Origin: Brevibacterium sp. UCMA 11754
Lineage (GTDB): Bacteria > Actinomycetota > Actinomycetes > Actinomycetales > Brevibacteriaceae
NCBI RefSeq assembly: GCF_021532275.1
Contig: NZ_JACBOT010000029.1
Location: 62,001 to 126,000, forward strand
Direction of reading: 5' to 3'
DNA: 64,000 nt
The notes beneath the pieces were generated by a model. It did not search any database, had not been told where the DNA came from, and was given only the letters and a program-made list of their open reading frames with translations. The translations under genes were made by a program, and so were the position numbers. The number at the start of each line of letters is the position of its first letter. The first letter of the stretch is position 1. Shown piece after piece: positions 43,498 to 51,737 of the stretch.

Positions 43498-43720
43498 GGA
43501 GTACTGACCCCAGAGCAGCTCAAGGCCATGAGAGAACTACGGTCATGAGCGACTCACGCTGAGGCACAACCTTTGTCGACGTGGGCGATCCGCGCTGAAA
43601 GTCTCGTACTTTCCAGCGCGGGTCGCCCACTTCGTCGTGCCATCGCCCCGTTTCCTGCACAGGGAGATCACCATCGGCACCACCTCGAACCGACGAGCCC
43701 GCACGGCCCGCTCCCACCAT
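43498..43720 (+). other. intergenic region after the lipase gene
   Basis: Holds the terminator hairpin at 43581-43630. I see no gene in the rest; the long frame that enters the next gene from 43637 has no coding character before the ATG at 43925. Confidence 0.5.
43581..43630 (+). terminator. terminator of the lipase gene
   Basis: GTGGGCGATCCGCGCTG-AAAGT (43581-43602) pairs with ACTTTCCAGCGCGGGTCGC-CCAC (to 43630) over 22 bp with one wobble and one bulge, loop CTCGT, followed by TTCGTCGT. Confidence 0.65.
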
Positions 43721-43759
43721 CCGCGCATTTCACGCATCTGTGTTGCGCAGATCACGCAC
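43721..43759 (+). promoter_or_regulatory. tandem putative operators before the first Nramp-like gene
   Basis: Two 17-bp elements of the form NNGCGC-N5-RCGCAN: CCGCGC-ATTTC-ACGCAT at 43721-43737 and TTGCGC-AGATC-ACGCAC at 43743-43759, 22 bp apart, 165-200 bp upstream of the ATG. The better copies TTGCGC-N5-GCGCAA stand at 48401 and 54449. Confidence 0.5.
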
Positions 43760-43924
43760 AACTGGCAGAATGACTTCATCGATGGACCTGGTCTCTGCGC
43801 GCTCCGCGTCGAGACGTGCAGCACCGCACTACGTCATATTGCTTGCGCTGCACATTCGCGAAAGCAGTATGCCAGCGATCTCGACACTGAAACCCAGACC
43901 GGACATCGTGCAAGGAAGCCGACA

Positions 43925-45412
43925 ATGACGACGAATCACACCACAGACGGAGACTCCGCCTACGGAGCCTCCGCTGACGGCGGCTCAGCAGCAGCCACAC
44001 CAGATGCCTCCGCAGCCGTCCCGCCCAACGTCGACCCGTATCATCTCGATCCGGCAGACGTGCTCGAGCCGCCCACCACATTCGCGGGAAAGCTCAAGTA
44101 CCTTGGCCCCGGTCTGGTCATCTCGGCAGCGGTCATCGGCTCCGGCGAGCTCATCACCACGACGGCTTTGGGCGCCAAGGCTGGCTTCGTCCTCCTCTGG
44201 CTCGTCATCATCTCGACCGCGGTCAAGGTCTGGGTTCAACTCGAGATCGCACAGTGGACGATCCTCTCGGGCAAGCCCGCACTTGAGGGCTATGGGCACG
44301 TCGGCCCCCGCCTCATCGGTCGAGCCGGGTGGATCAATCTGCTCTGGATTCTCATGGACTTCGCGAAGGTGCTCCAGCGCGGAGGCATCATCGGCGGCGC
44401 CGTCGCCGCCCTGTCGATCATGCTACCGGTCTTCGGCGAACCTCTCTCCACACCCTCTCTCGTCTTCTGGACGGTCGTCTCCCTCGCCGTCGTCATCTCC
44501 CTGCTGGTGACGAACAAGTACAGCATCGTCGAGAAGTTCTCCGTCGCGGCCGTCATCATCTTCACCGTCTCCACGGTCGGGCTCGCACTCTCACTGCCAT
44601 TCACCGACTTCGCCTACACCTCGGCGGACGTCATGACTGGACTGACCTTCGCGATCCCCGCGGGCACGCTCGGCTTTGCGGTCGCAATGTTCGGCATCAC
44701 CGGAGTCGGGGCCGACGAGATGACCACCTACACCTACTGGTGCCTCGAGAAGGGCTACGCCCGCTACACCGGCCCCAACGACGGCTCCGCGGAGCGTGCG
44801 CGTCGTGCGCATGGCTGGATCTCCGTTATGCGCACCGACGTTCTTGTCTCCTGGATCGTCTCGACGATGTGCACCATGTCCTTCTACGTCATCGGTGCCG
44901 CGATCCTCCACCCCCAGAACCTCGCCCCCGAGGGCAATGAGATGATCACGACGCTGTCGTCGATGTACTCCTCGGTGATGGGCGAAACCGGCCATTGGAT
45001 CTTCCTGATCGGCGCCTTCGCCGTTCTGTTCTCCACCTTCATCGCCTCCTCGGCCAGCGTTCCCCGGCTCTGGGCGAACACCGTCTCCATCCTCGGCGCG
45101 TTCGACTGGACGAATCTGCGCACCCGCACTCGCATCATCCGCGTCCTCACTGTCGTCTTCCCCGTCATCTGGGCAATGAGCTATCTCATCATCCAGTCCC
45201 CGGTGGTCATGGTGCAGATCGGCGGCGTCGCCAGCGGCGTCTTCCTCGTCGCGGTCGTCATCGCCGTCTGGTACCTTCGCACCCGTGAAGTCCCTGCCGA
45301 GTTCAAGTCCAACAATTTCTTCACCGTGATGCTCGTCTTCGCCTCACTGGCCATCGGGCTGCTGGGGATCTATTCAATATTCGAGACCTTCGGAATCGAG
45401 ATCGGAGCCTGA
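43925..45412 (+). CDS. Nramp-fold transporter lacking the canonical metal-binding motifs
   Basis: 495 residues from the ATG at 43925 (AAGGA eight bases upstream). A 45-residue acidic, Ala/Asp/Gly-rich N-terminal tail precedes about eleven transmembrane segments of the Nramp family (KYLGPGLVISAAVIGSGEL, read as the first helix). Metal transporters of this family carry DPGN in helix 1 and a Met-Pro-His-type motif in helix 6; here helix 1 reads GSGE and helix 6 FGITGVGADEMTTYTYW, so divalent metal transport is doubtful. It is coupled to a 2-hydroxyacid dehydrogenase gene (1-base overlap), which suggests uptake of an organic acid or its metal complex (inference). Confidence 0.78.
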   Translation: MTTNHTTDGDSAYGASADGGSAAATPDASAAVPPNVDPYHLDPADVLEPPTTFAGKLKYLGPGLVISAAVIGSGELITTTALGAKAGFVLLWLVIISTAVKVWVQLEIAQWTILSGKPALEGYGHVGPRLIGRAGWINLLWILMDFAKVLQRGGIIGGAVAALSIMLPVFGEPLSTPSLVFWTVVSLAVVISLLVTNKYSIVEKFSVAAVIIFTVSTVGLALSLPFTDFAYTSADVMTGLTFAIPAGTLGFAVAMFGITGVGADEMTTYTYWCLEKGYARYTGPNDGSAERARRAHGWISVMRTDVLVSWIVSTMCTMSFYVIGAAILHPQNLAPEGNEMITTLSSMYSSVMGETGHWIFLIGAFAVLFSTFIASSASVPRLWANTVSILGAFDWTNLRTRTRIIRVLTVVFPVIWAMSYLIIQSPVVMVQIGGVASGVFLVAVVIAVWYLRTREVPAEFKSNNFFTVMLVFASLAIGLLGIYSIFETFGIEIGA

Positions 45413-46356
45413 TGCGCCTGAGAGTCCTCACCCCTTCATTCGGAAAGTTCTCGGTCGCGCCCCACGACCGCTCCGATTCCCTGGGCCTCGAGCTTGAGCA
45501 CCGGACCGAGAATCACCCCAAGTCCGGTCGAGAGCTCATCACAGCACTGGCCGGTGCCGAGGCGGTTCTCGTGGGTCTCGACCGGATGGACGCCGAGGTA
45601 TTCGCCAGCTGCCCCGATCTCAAGGTGATCGCCAAACACGGGGCCGGGGTCGACAACATCGACCTCGAGGCAGCGGCGACGGCAGGGGTGACGGTCGTGA
45701 ATACCCCAGGTGCCAATGCCGATGCCGTCGCCGATCTGACCATGGGATTCCTGCTCATGGGCGCCCGACGCATACGTGAGGCCGAAGAGTCTCTGCGCAG
45801 AGGTCAGTGGGATGTCTTCTTCGGCACCGAGCTCAGCGGCAAGCAGCTGGGAATCCTGGGCTTCGGCCGCATCGGTCGTGCCGTCGCCAATCGGGCGACC
45901 GGCTTCGGCCTGCAGATCTCGGCCTACGATCCCTTTGTTTCCGACGAAGCCATCGCCGAGGCCGGGGCACAACCTCAGAGCCTCGCCGAGGTGGTGGCGG
46001 GCTCAGATTTCCTCACCCTCCACCTGCCCGGTGGAGAAGAGCCGCTGCTTTCGGCGCAGCACATCGAATCGATGCCGCGAGGTGCTGGGTTGGTCAATGC
46101 TGCCCGCGGCGGATTGATCGATGAGGCGGCGCTGGTCTCGGCACTGCACGATGGTCGGCTCTCCTTCGCGGCCCTCGACGCATTCGCCGCCGAGCCTCCT
46201 CCAGTGGACGATCCGCTGCTGCAGGCACCGAATCTCATCGCCACCCCACATATCGGCGCCTACTCGGATATCGCCAACGCCAATATGGGCACCTGGGCCG
46301 TCGAAGACGTCGTCCGCGTGCTGCAGGGCCAGGAGCCGCGCTTCCCAGTGCGCTGA
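45412..46356 (+). CDS. D-isomer-specific 2-hydroxyacid dehydrogenase
   Basis: 314 residues, start overlapping the transporter stop by one base. NAD(P)-binding Rossmann motif GILGFGRIGRAVANRA near residue 142; catalytic set: Arg in NAARGGLIDE near 230, Glu near 260 and His in TPHIGAY near 280. Substrate-binding N-domain has KHGAGVDNID as in phosphoglycerate dehydrogenase-like members. Interconverts a 2-hydroxyacid and its 2-keto acid in the cytoplasm, probably the imported substrate. A strong hairpin terminator follows. Confidence 0.9.
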   Translation: MRLRVLTPSFGKFSVAPHDRSDSLGLELEHRTENHPKSGRELITALAGAEAVLVGLDRMDAEVFASCPDLKVIAKHGAGVDNIDLEAAATAGVTVVNTPGANADAVADLTMGFLLMGARRIREAEESLRRGQWDVFFGTELSGKQLGILGFGRIGRAVANRATGFGLQISAYDPFVSDEAIAEAGAQPQSLAEVVAGSDFLTLHLPGGEEPLLSAQHIESMPRGAGLVNAARGGLIDEAALVSALHDGRLSFAALDAFAAEPPPVDDPLLQAPNLIATPHIGAYSDIANANMGTWAVEDVVRVLQGQEPRFPVR

Positions 46357-46361
46357 CTGCC

Positions 46362-46412
46362 GGGCATGGCGGAGGGGCTGCACCGATTCGGTGCAGCCCC
46401 TCCGCCATGTCC
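46362..46412 (+). terminator. bidirectional terminator, 24-bp stem
   Basis: Arms 46362-46385 and 46389-46412 pair over 24 bp with one wobble and loop ATT. It lies between the convergent 2-hydroxyacid dehydrogenase and DapA-family genes. Confidence 0.75.
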
Positions 46413-46417
46413 GCTTC

Positions 46418-47311
46418 TCAGGCCAGTCCGCGCCCCAGATCAGCGGTGACGGTCTCTGAGATCTGCTTCTTCGCCGCATCGGAGAGCGCATTGAATGGAG
46501 CCCGCGCCGGGCCCAGACCGAATTCGCGGACGTTGGCTGCGTGCTTGACCACGGTGTTGGGGTTGCCAAGCGCCAGGCAGTTGCGGATCGGACGAATACT
46601 GTCCTGCGCGGCGCGCGCACCCGCCGAGTTCCCGGAGACGAAGAGGTCGTAGATCGACGCCATGGTCTTCGGATAGACGTTCGCAATACCGCTGATGCCA
46701 CCGGAGCCGCCGGCGAGGAGTGTCCACAGAATGAGTGAGTCATTGCCGGAGATGACGTCGAAACTGTCCCGGTCTGTGCGCTCCAGGTACTGCAGGATCG
46801 TGTCGAAGTTTCCGCTCGAGTCTTTCACACCGGTGATGTTGTCCACCTCGGCGAGCTTTTCGAGTGTTGCGGGAGCCACGGCATTGCCGGTTCGCGCGGG
46901 AATGTTGTAGACGATGACCGGGACATCGACCGACTCCGCCACAGCTTGGAAATGATTGCTGATCTCCGTTTGTGATGCCGCAGCGAAGTACGGGGTGATG
47001 ATGGAGAGCGCATCGGCTCCAGCAGCCGCGGCATCCTGAGCGATGGTGATGGTCTCCCGAGTCGTCGCGGCACCTGCGCCGATGACGACGGGGACTTGGC
47101 CGGCCACCTCATCGACGACCAGTCGAGTCGCTTCGGCGCGCTCCGCCGCGGACTGAGCGTAGAACTCTCCGTTTGTGCCCAGGGCGAAGATGCCGTGGAT
47201 ACCGGCATCGAGCTGACGGCGCACATGGGCGCGCAGAGCCGATTCGACGAGCTTTTCGTCGTCATCGAACGGAGTGGCTACTGCGGCGAGAACGCCTGTG
47301 ATCGAGGACAT
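46418..47311 (-). CDS. DapA/NanA-family aldolase or lyase
   Basis: 297 residues from the ATG at 47311 (GAAGGGAAG upstream). TIM-barrel class I aldolase: FALGTNGEFYAQS near residue 43 (phosphate/carboxylate loop, GTNGE in place of the GTTGE of true DapA), VIVYNIPARTG with the catalytic Tyr near 133 and Schiff-base Lys in ITGVKDSSG near 163. The family includes dihydrodipicolinate synthase, N-acetylneuraminate lyase and keto-deoxy-sugar aldolases; a biosynthetic DapA is unlikely in this catabolic setting. It lies 32 bp downstream of the aldo/keto reductase gene in the same transcription unit. Confidence 0.85.
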   Translation of the reverse strand: MSSITGVLAAVATPFDDDEKLVESALRAHVRRQLDAGIHGIFALGTNGEFYAQSAAERAEATRLVVDEVAGQVPVVIGAGAATTRETITIAQDAAAAGADALSIITPYFAAASQTEISNHFQAVAESVDVPVIVYNIPARTGNAVAPATLEKLAEVDNITGVKDSSGNFDTILQYLERTDRDSFDVISGNDSLILWTLLAGGSGGISGIANVYPKTMASIYDLFVSGNSAGARAAQDSIRPIRNCLALGNPNTVVKHAANVREFGLGPARAPFNALSDAAKKQISETVTADLGRGLA

Positions 47312-47343
47312 GGGTCTTCCCTTCGTAAGGATGTGGGTGGAGT

Positions 47344-48324
47344 TCAGCGGTTGTATTTGGGCTGCGATCCGCGGACCGAGACTGTTGCCTCGTCGATCGC
47401 AGTGAGAACGTCTTCTGGCAAGGGCCCTTTGGCCGCTGCGGCGATGTTCGCTTCCAGCTGCGAGACACGGCTGGCACCCAGCAGAAGAGAGTCGATTCCC
47501 TTGGCGCCTGCCACCCACCTCAGAGCCAGCTCTGGTTGAGGGATGCCGGCTTCATCGGCGACGGCGGCGAAGGCTTCGACCATCGTCAGCACCGAATCGG
47601 AGAGATACCGCTGTGAGTACATCTGCGCGAGGACCGACCCGGTGAAGCGGTCAGGGGGGCCGTCGCTGGACGGACGCCGGGCCAGAAGCCCACCGGCGAG
47701 CGGGTTGTAGGCCATCGTCGCGATGCCGTGTGCAGCACCGCATTCGAGCCATTCGTCTTCAATCTGGCGGGCGAGCACACTGTAGACGTTCTGTGCGATC
47801 GCGGGTCGTGGGGCACCGGCGACTCCTGCAGCAGCGATGACGTCCACGGTCTGCCATGCGGCGAAGTTCGAGATGCCCAGGGCTTTGATCTTGCCCTCAG
47901 AGTGCAGCTGCGCCACGGCTCCCATAGTTTCCCCGAGACTTGCAGCCCGGTCTGGCTGGTGCAGGTAGAAGAGGTCGATGGAGTCGACGTCGAGGCGCCG
48001 CAAGGAGCCCTCGACACTGGCCCTCAGCCCTGCCGCCGACAGCGGCGAATTGTCTCCTGCATCGGCGTGGGGCATGCCCGCCTTGGTTGCCAGCACAATT
48101 GAGTCTCGATGCTTCTTCACAAGTGGTGAGATGAGGCCTTCGGTGGCCGACTTCGCGTAACCGTTGGCGGTGTCGATTCCGGTGATGCCCGCGGCCAGGG
48201 CCGCTTCGATCACTTCGTGCGCGGTCACTTCCGGGACGGTGTCTCCGAAGGTCATGGTGCCTAGAACCAGCGGTGACAATCGGACGGGGACACCGTCCAA
48301 GGAGAGGCTCTTGTCTGCTGTCAT
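47344..48324 (-). CDS. aldo/keto reductase
   Basis: 326 residues, TIM-barrel NADPH-dependent oxidoreductase. Catalytic tetrad: Asp and Tyr in GITGIDTANGYAKS near residue 48, Lys in IVLATKAG near 80, His replaced region in DLFYLHQPD near 118; C-terminal cofactor segment DSLLLGASRVSQLEANIAA. Reduces aldehydes or ketones of sugars or oxidises the alcohol. First gene of the minus-strand pair with the DapA-family aldolase and divergent from the kinase-PdxA gene, with operators between them. Confidence 0.88.
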   Translation of the reverse strand: MTADKSLSLDGVPVRLSPLVLGTMTFGDTVPEVTAHEVIEAALAAGITGIDTANGYAKSATEGLISPLVKKHRDSIVLATKAGMPHADAGDNSPLSAAGLRASVEGSLRRLDVDSIDLFYLHQPDRAASLGETMGAVAQLHSEGKIKALGISNFAAWQTVDVIAAAGVAGAPRPAIAQNVYSVLARQIEDEWLECGAAHGIATMAYNPLAGGLLARRPSSDGPPDRFTGSVLAQMYSQRYLSDSVLTMVEAFAAVADEAGIPQPELALRWVAGAKGIDSLLLGASRVSQLEANIAAAAKGPLPEDVLTAIDEATVSVRGSQPKYNR

Positions 48325-48379
48325 ACGGTGCTCCTCGTCGAGTGAATGGTGCGATCCATGTCAATGAATCATCTCACCT

Positions 48380-48417
48380 CTGCGTGCAACGTGCAAAGAT
48401 TTGCGCATTTCGCGCAA
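48380..48417 (+). promoter_or_regulatory. tandem putative operators between aldo/keto reductase and kinase-PdxA genes
   Basis: TTGCGC-ATTTC-GCGCAA at 48401-48417 is a perfect palindrome with 5-base spacer. CTGCGT-GCAAC-GTGCAA at 48380-48396 has the same geometry with one change per arm, exactly 21 bp upstream, i.e. on the same face of the helix. The pair sits in the middle of a 139-bp divergent promoter region. The DeoR-type regulator encoded at 50925 is the nearest candidate binder. Confidence 0.7.
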
Positions 48418-48463
48418 TCGTGGCAACCTGGAACTCCAGCCAGATCGGACGCAAAGGAGTGCC

Positions 48464-50755
48464 ATGCCTGCAAGCGACCCCGGCATGCTCATTCTTGCCG
48501 ACGACCTCAGTGGAGCAGCGGAAGCGGCAGCAACCCTCGGGACTCCTGTCCGCATCCTCCTCACCGACTTGAGTGGACGGCCGACCTCACCCGAGTGCGC
48601 GGAGGCGGCTCCGCAGGATGTCGCGCTCGACCTCGACTGCCGCTATCTCACACCGGTCGAAGCAGCCTCACGCACACGCTGTGCACTCGAGACACTGCGA
48701 ACCGAGAATCAGACCACCATCATCAAAGTCGATTCACTGCTGCGTGGAAACGTCAGAGCACATCTGTCTGCGGCTCTGGAGAGCACGAACGGACCGGTGA
48801 TCTTCGCTCCGGCACTCCCCCAGCACAACCGCACCGTCACCGGCGGCGTCCCCTACATCGACGGTATACGGCTTGCCGACACACGCGCATGGAACATCGA
48901 AGACCATTCGGGCCCGGTCAGTCTCAATGACCTCTGCCCCGAAGCACCGACGCCCCTCGAACTCGACCAGCTTCGCACGAGCAGCCCGCACGGACTGGCA
49001 GCACGATTCCGGTCAAAGCGCCTCATCACCGCCGACGCCGAAACCATGGACGACATCGGGCAGATCATCGCCCTCGCCGCATCCACCGGTGCCACTGTCG
49101 TCGGATCAGCAGCATTGGCCCGCGCCATCGCCGACGGTCGAGCCCTAAGACGCCCTGCGCCGCTCGTCGAACCGCCCGCGGCCCTGAGCGCTCCGGTGCT
49201 CTTCATTCTCGGCACGGCAGCAGATCGCATCGATGATCAGCTGGCCCACCTGCAGGCACACGCCCAAGTCGGCGTCCTCGACATCCCTGCCACTGAAGTC
49301 TCGGCCTGGCACGAAAACCCCGATGACCTGCACGTCACCGCCGCTGAGATCCGGAAACGACTGACCGGCGACAACCTCGTCATCCGGCTCACGGACACCG
49401 GAGACCCAGTCGATCCCCGCCCGCTTCCCGGCCTCCTGGCCGAACTCGTCGCACGCTCGCTCACAGACATCGGCCCCGTCCACCTGGCCGCCACAGGAGG
49501 TGAGACGGCACGAGCGGTGCTCGACCGCCTCGGTGTCGGGGAAGTCGTGACGATGCGCGAAATCCACCCGGGCGCGGTCCTATCTCAGGTGTGCACCACC
49601 TCGGCGAGGCCCGGTGAACATATTGAGCTCGGTCGCGTCGTCACGCGACCCGGCGGCCAGGGAGACGACGATTCCCTCACTCGCATCCACGAAGCGCTGA
49701 CCCACGGGACAGCGCCCACCCCGATCACCGCGAACACCGTCGCAAACCACGAAGGAGAACGAATGACATCGCGTCCCACAGTCGCAGTGACCATGGGCGA
49801 CGGAGCCGGAGTCGGTCCAGAGATCTGCATTGCCGCCTGCCTCGACCCCACAGTGCTCGAGGTTGCTCGGCCCGTCGTCATCGGCGATGCGGCCCGGCTC
49901 GAACAGGCCGCCGAGATCCTCGGCGTCAGTGCGTCGATCCGCGTCATCGACTCCCCGACTGCGGCCGAGGACTCCCCAGGCGTCATCGACGTCATCGACC
50001 TCGGCCTCCTACCTTCCGATCTGGAGTGGGGGCAGTTGTCCGACACTGCCGGCGATGCCGCATTCCGCTACATCGAACGGGCGTCGCAGCTGGCCATGTC
50101 CGGTGAGGTCCAGGCAATCTGCACGGCGCCGCTGAACAAGGAAGCGCTGCACTCCGCCGGCCATCAGTACCCCGGCCACACCGAGATGCTGGCCGCTCTG
50201 ACCGGAACCGAGGAGGTCTCGATGATGCTCTCCTCACCCAAGCTGCGAGTCATCCACGTGACGACCCACATCGGTCTCATCGATGCTGTGGCCAAAATCG
50301 AGCCCGGCCTGGTTGAGCGCACGGTCCGTCGCGGGAACGACGCACTCATCAGAGCAGGAATCGAGCGGCCCCATATCGGTGTCTGCGCGATCAATCCGCA
50401 TGCCGGGGAGAACGGACTCTTCGGCTACGGGGAAGAGGCGGAGAAGATCGCTCCCGCCATCACCGCACTCCAGGGTGACGGAATCGACGCTGTCGGCCCC
50501 CTCTCCGCCGACACTGCCTTCTTCCTCGCAGGACGCGGCGACTACGACCTCATCGTCGCGATGTACCACGACCAGGGACACGGGCCGATCAAGGTGCTCG
50601 GCATCGACGCCGGGGTCAACATCACTGTCGGACTTCCCGTGATCCGCACCTCCGTCGACCACGGAACGGCGTTCGACATCGCCGGCAGCGGCAAGGTCGA
50701 CACTGAAAGCATGAGTGAAGCCATGCGACAGGCCGCAACGCTGGCGACCGTCTGA
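48464..50755 (+). CDS. fusion of DUF1537 acid-sugar kinase and PdxA-type dehydrogenase
   Basis: 763 residues from the ATG at 48464 (AAAGGAG upstream). Residues 1-430: DUF1537 four-carbon acid sugar kinase (ILADDLSGAAEAAATLGTP, KVDSLLRGNVRAHL, TAATGGETARAVLDRLGV-type ATP region). Residues 434-763: PdxA family (VTMGDGAGVGPEI, CTAPLNKEALHSAGHQYPGHTEML in two parts, YHDQGHGPIK, RTSVDHGTAFDIAG) with the metal-binding His residues. In acid-sugar pathways separate proteins of these families phosphorylate D-threonate or D-erythronate and oxidise the 4-phosphate, giving dihydroxyacetone phosphate and CO2. Here both are in one chain with no stop; the PdxA part has its own perfect ribosome-binding site and ATG at 49763. 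Substrate isomer is not readable. Confidence 0.85.
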   Translation: MPASDPGMLILADDLSGAAEAAATLGTPVRILLTDLSGRPTSPECAEAAPQDVALDLDCRYLTPVEAASRTRCALETLRTENQTTIIKVDSLLRGNVRAHLSAALESTNGPVIFAPALPQHNRTVTGGVPYIDGIRLADTRAWNIEDHSGPVSLNDLCPEAPTPLELDQLRTSSPHGLAARFRSKRLITADAETMDDIGQIIALAASTGATVVGSAALARAIADGRALRRPAPLVEPPAALSAPVLFILGTAADRIDDQLAHLQAHAQVGVLDIPATEVSAWHENPDDLHVTAAEIRKRLTGDNLVIRLTDTGDPVDPRPLPGLLAELVARSLTDIGPVHLAATGGETARAVLDRLGVGEVVTMREIHPGAVLSQVCTTSARPGEHIELGRVVTRPGGQGDDDSLTRIHEALTHGTAPTPITANTVANHEGERMTSRPTVAVTMGDGAGVGPEICIAACLDPTVLEVARPVVIGDAARLEQAAEILGVSASIRVIDSPTAAEDSPGVIDVIDLGLLPSDLEWGQLSDTAGDAAFRYIERASQLAMSGEVQAICTAPLNKEALHSAGHQYPGHTEMLAALTGTEEVSMMLSSPKLRVIHVTTHIGLIDAVAKIEPGLVERTVRRGNDALIRAGIERPHIGVCAINPHAGENGLFGYGEEAEKIAPAITALQGDGIDAVGPLSADTAFFLAGRGDYDLIVAMYHDQGHGPIKVLGIDAGVNITVGLPVIRTSVDHGTAFDIAGSGKVDTESMSEAMRQAATLATV
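49751..49765 (+). promoter_or_regulatory. internal ribosome-binding site and start inside the kinase-PdxA fusion
   Basis: GAAGGAG at 49751-49757, a 5-base spacer and ATG at 49763 lie in frame at the exact start of the PdxA domain. The site is as good as any true start in the window, so a free PdxA protein of 330 residues is probably made as well as the fusion. Confidence 0.6.
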
Positions 50756-50775
50756 ACCAGACCAACGCCACGATT

Positions 50776-50796
50776 CCAGCGCTTCACGATCGCTGG
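50776..50796 (+). terminator. small hairpin after the kinase-PdxA gene
   Basis: CCAGCG-CTTCACGAT-CGCTGG, perfect 6-bp stem 20 bp after the stop, no T-run. Weak. Confidence 0.35.
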
Positions 50797-50924
50797 GGCC
50801 TTCCCAGACCACCGGCCAGGGATTCAGCCAGCCGTGGTCAACCGCGATACAGTGGCCGCACGGCTAAGAGCCGCCCATCGGCGGGCGGCAGGTTTCGACC
50901 ACCGACAGCAGACATCGGAGAGTG

Positions 50925-51707
50925 ATGAACGCAGGCGACAGGCGCGAGGAGATCATCCAGCGGGTTCGGGCGCAGGGCGAGATGAGTGTCGAGACTCTCT
51001 CGGAGATGCTCGGTGTCACCGCCTCGACGATCCGGCGTGACCTCGCGCGACTCACCGACTCGGGGGACCTCGCACGCACCTACGGTGGTGTCATCGCCGT
51101 CCCCGCGGAGGCGGAGAGCACACTGGATGAACGCTCCCACGAGGCTCCTGAAATCAAACGGGCGCTCGGTGCGTGGTGCGCGCAGCAGGTACCGGCAGGG
51201 TCACATGTCCTCCTCGACGCGGGCAGCACGACTGCACAGATCGCACGTGCACTGCGCGAGACGACTCCGCTTTCGGTCGTGTCCACAGGACTCACCTCTC
51301 TCCAGCAGATGACGGGCGCAGAGGGGATCGAGTTCACCCTCCTCGGCGGCCGGTACCGTTCGATCAGCCAGGGCTTCATCGGTCCGATCACCGAGGTCGG
51401 ACTGGAGAAATTCACCTTCGACTTCGCTTTTCTCGGCGCCGATGCCGTCACCGCCGAAGACGGCGTATGCGAGGCCACAGCAGAGCAGGTTCGACTCAAA
51501 GAGCTCATGAGCCGACGTGCCACCCACGTCTACGTCGTCGCCCACTCGGCCAAGCTGGGCCAACGCCCCTTCCACGCTTGGGCGGACCTGGGCAATGGGT
51601 GGACACTCGTGACCGATGAGACAGCTGAAGCTGAGCAGATCACGGCATTTGAATCCCGCGGTATCCGCGTGGTCACCGTCGACGACATGGGCAAGGCTCA
51701 CGACTAG
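50925..51707 (+). CDS. DeoR-family transcriptional regulator
   Basis: 260 residues from the ATG at 50925 (a GTG directly before it at 50922 is an alternative; GGAG lies just upstream). N-terminal helix-turn-helix: RREEIIQRVRAQGEMSVETL and TASTIRRDLARLTDSGDLAR; C-terminal sugar-phosphate sensor domain with LLDAGSTTAQIARAL near residue 98 and DFAFLGADAVTAEDGV near 165. DeoR proteins sense phosphorylated sugars, which fits a cluster with a sugar-acid kinase. It follows the fusion gene in the same direction with 169 bp between and probably controls the tandem TTGCGC-type operators at 43721, 48380 and 54449 (inference). Confidence 0.9.
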   Translation: MNAGDRREEIIQRVRAQGEMSVETLSEMLGVTASTIRRDLARLTDSGDLARTYGGVIAVPAEAESTLDERSHEAPEIKRALGAWCAQQVPAGSHVLLDAGSTTAQIARALRETTPLSVVSTGLTSLQQMTGAEGIEFTLLGGRYRSISQGFIGPITEVGLEKFTFDFAFLGADAVTAEDGVCEATAEQVRLKELMSRRATHVYVVAHSAKLGQRPFHAWADLGNGWTLVTDETAEAEQITAFESRGIRVVTVDDMGKAHD

Positions 51708-51737
51708 AAGGACTCGTTCCCTGACACCCCGACGGAG

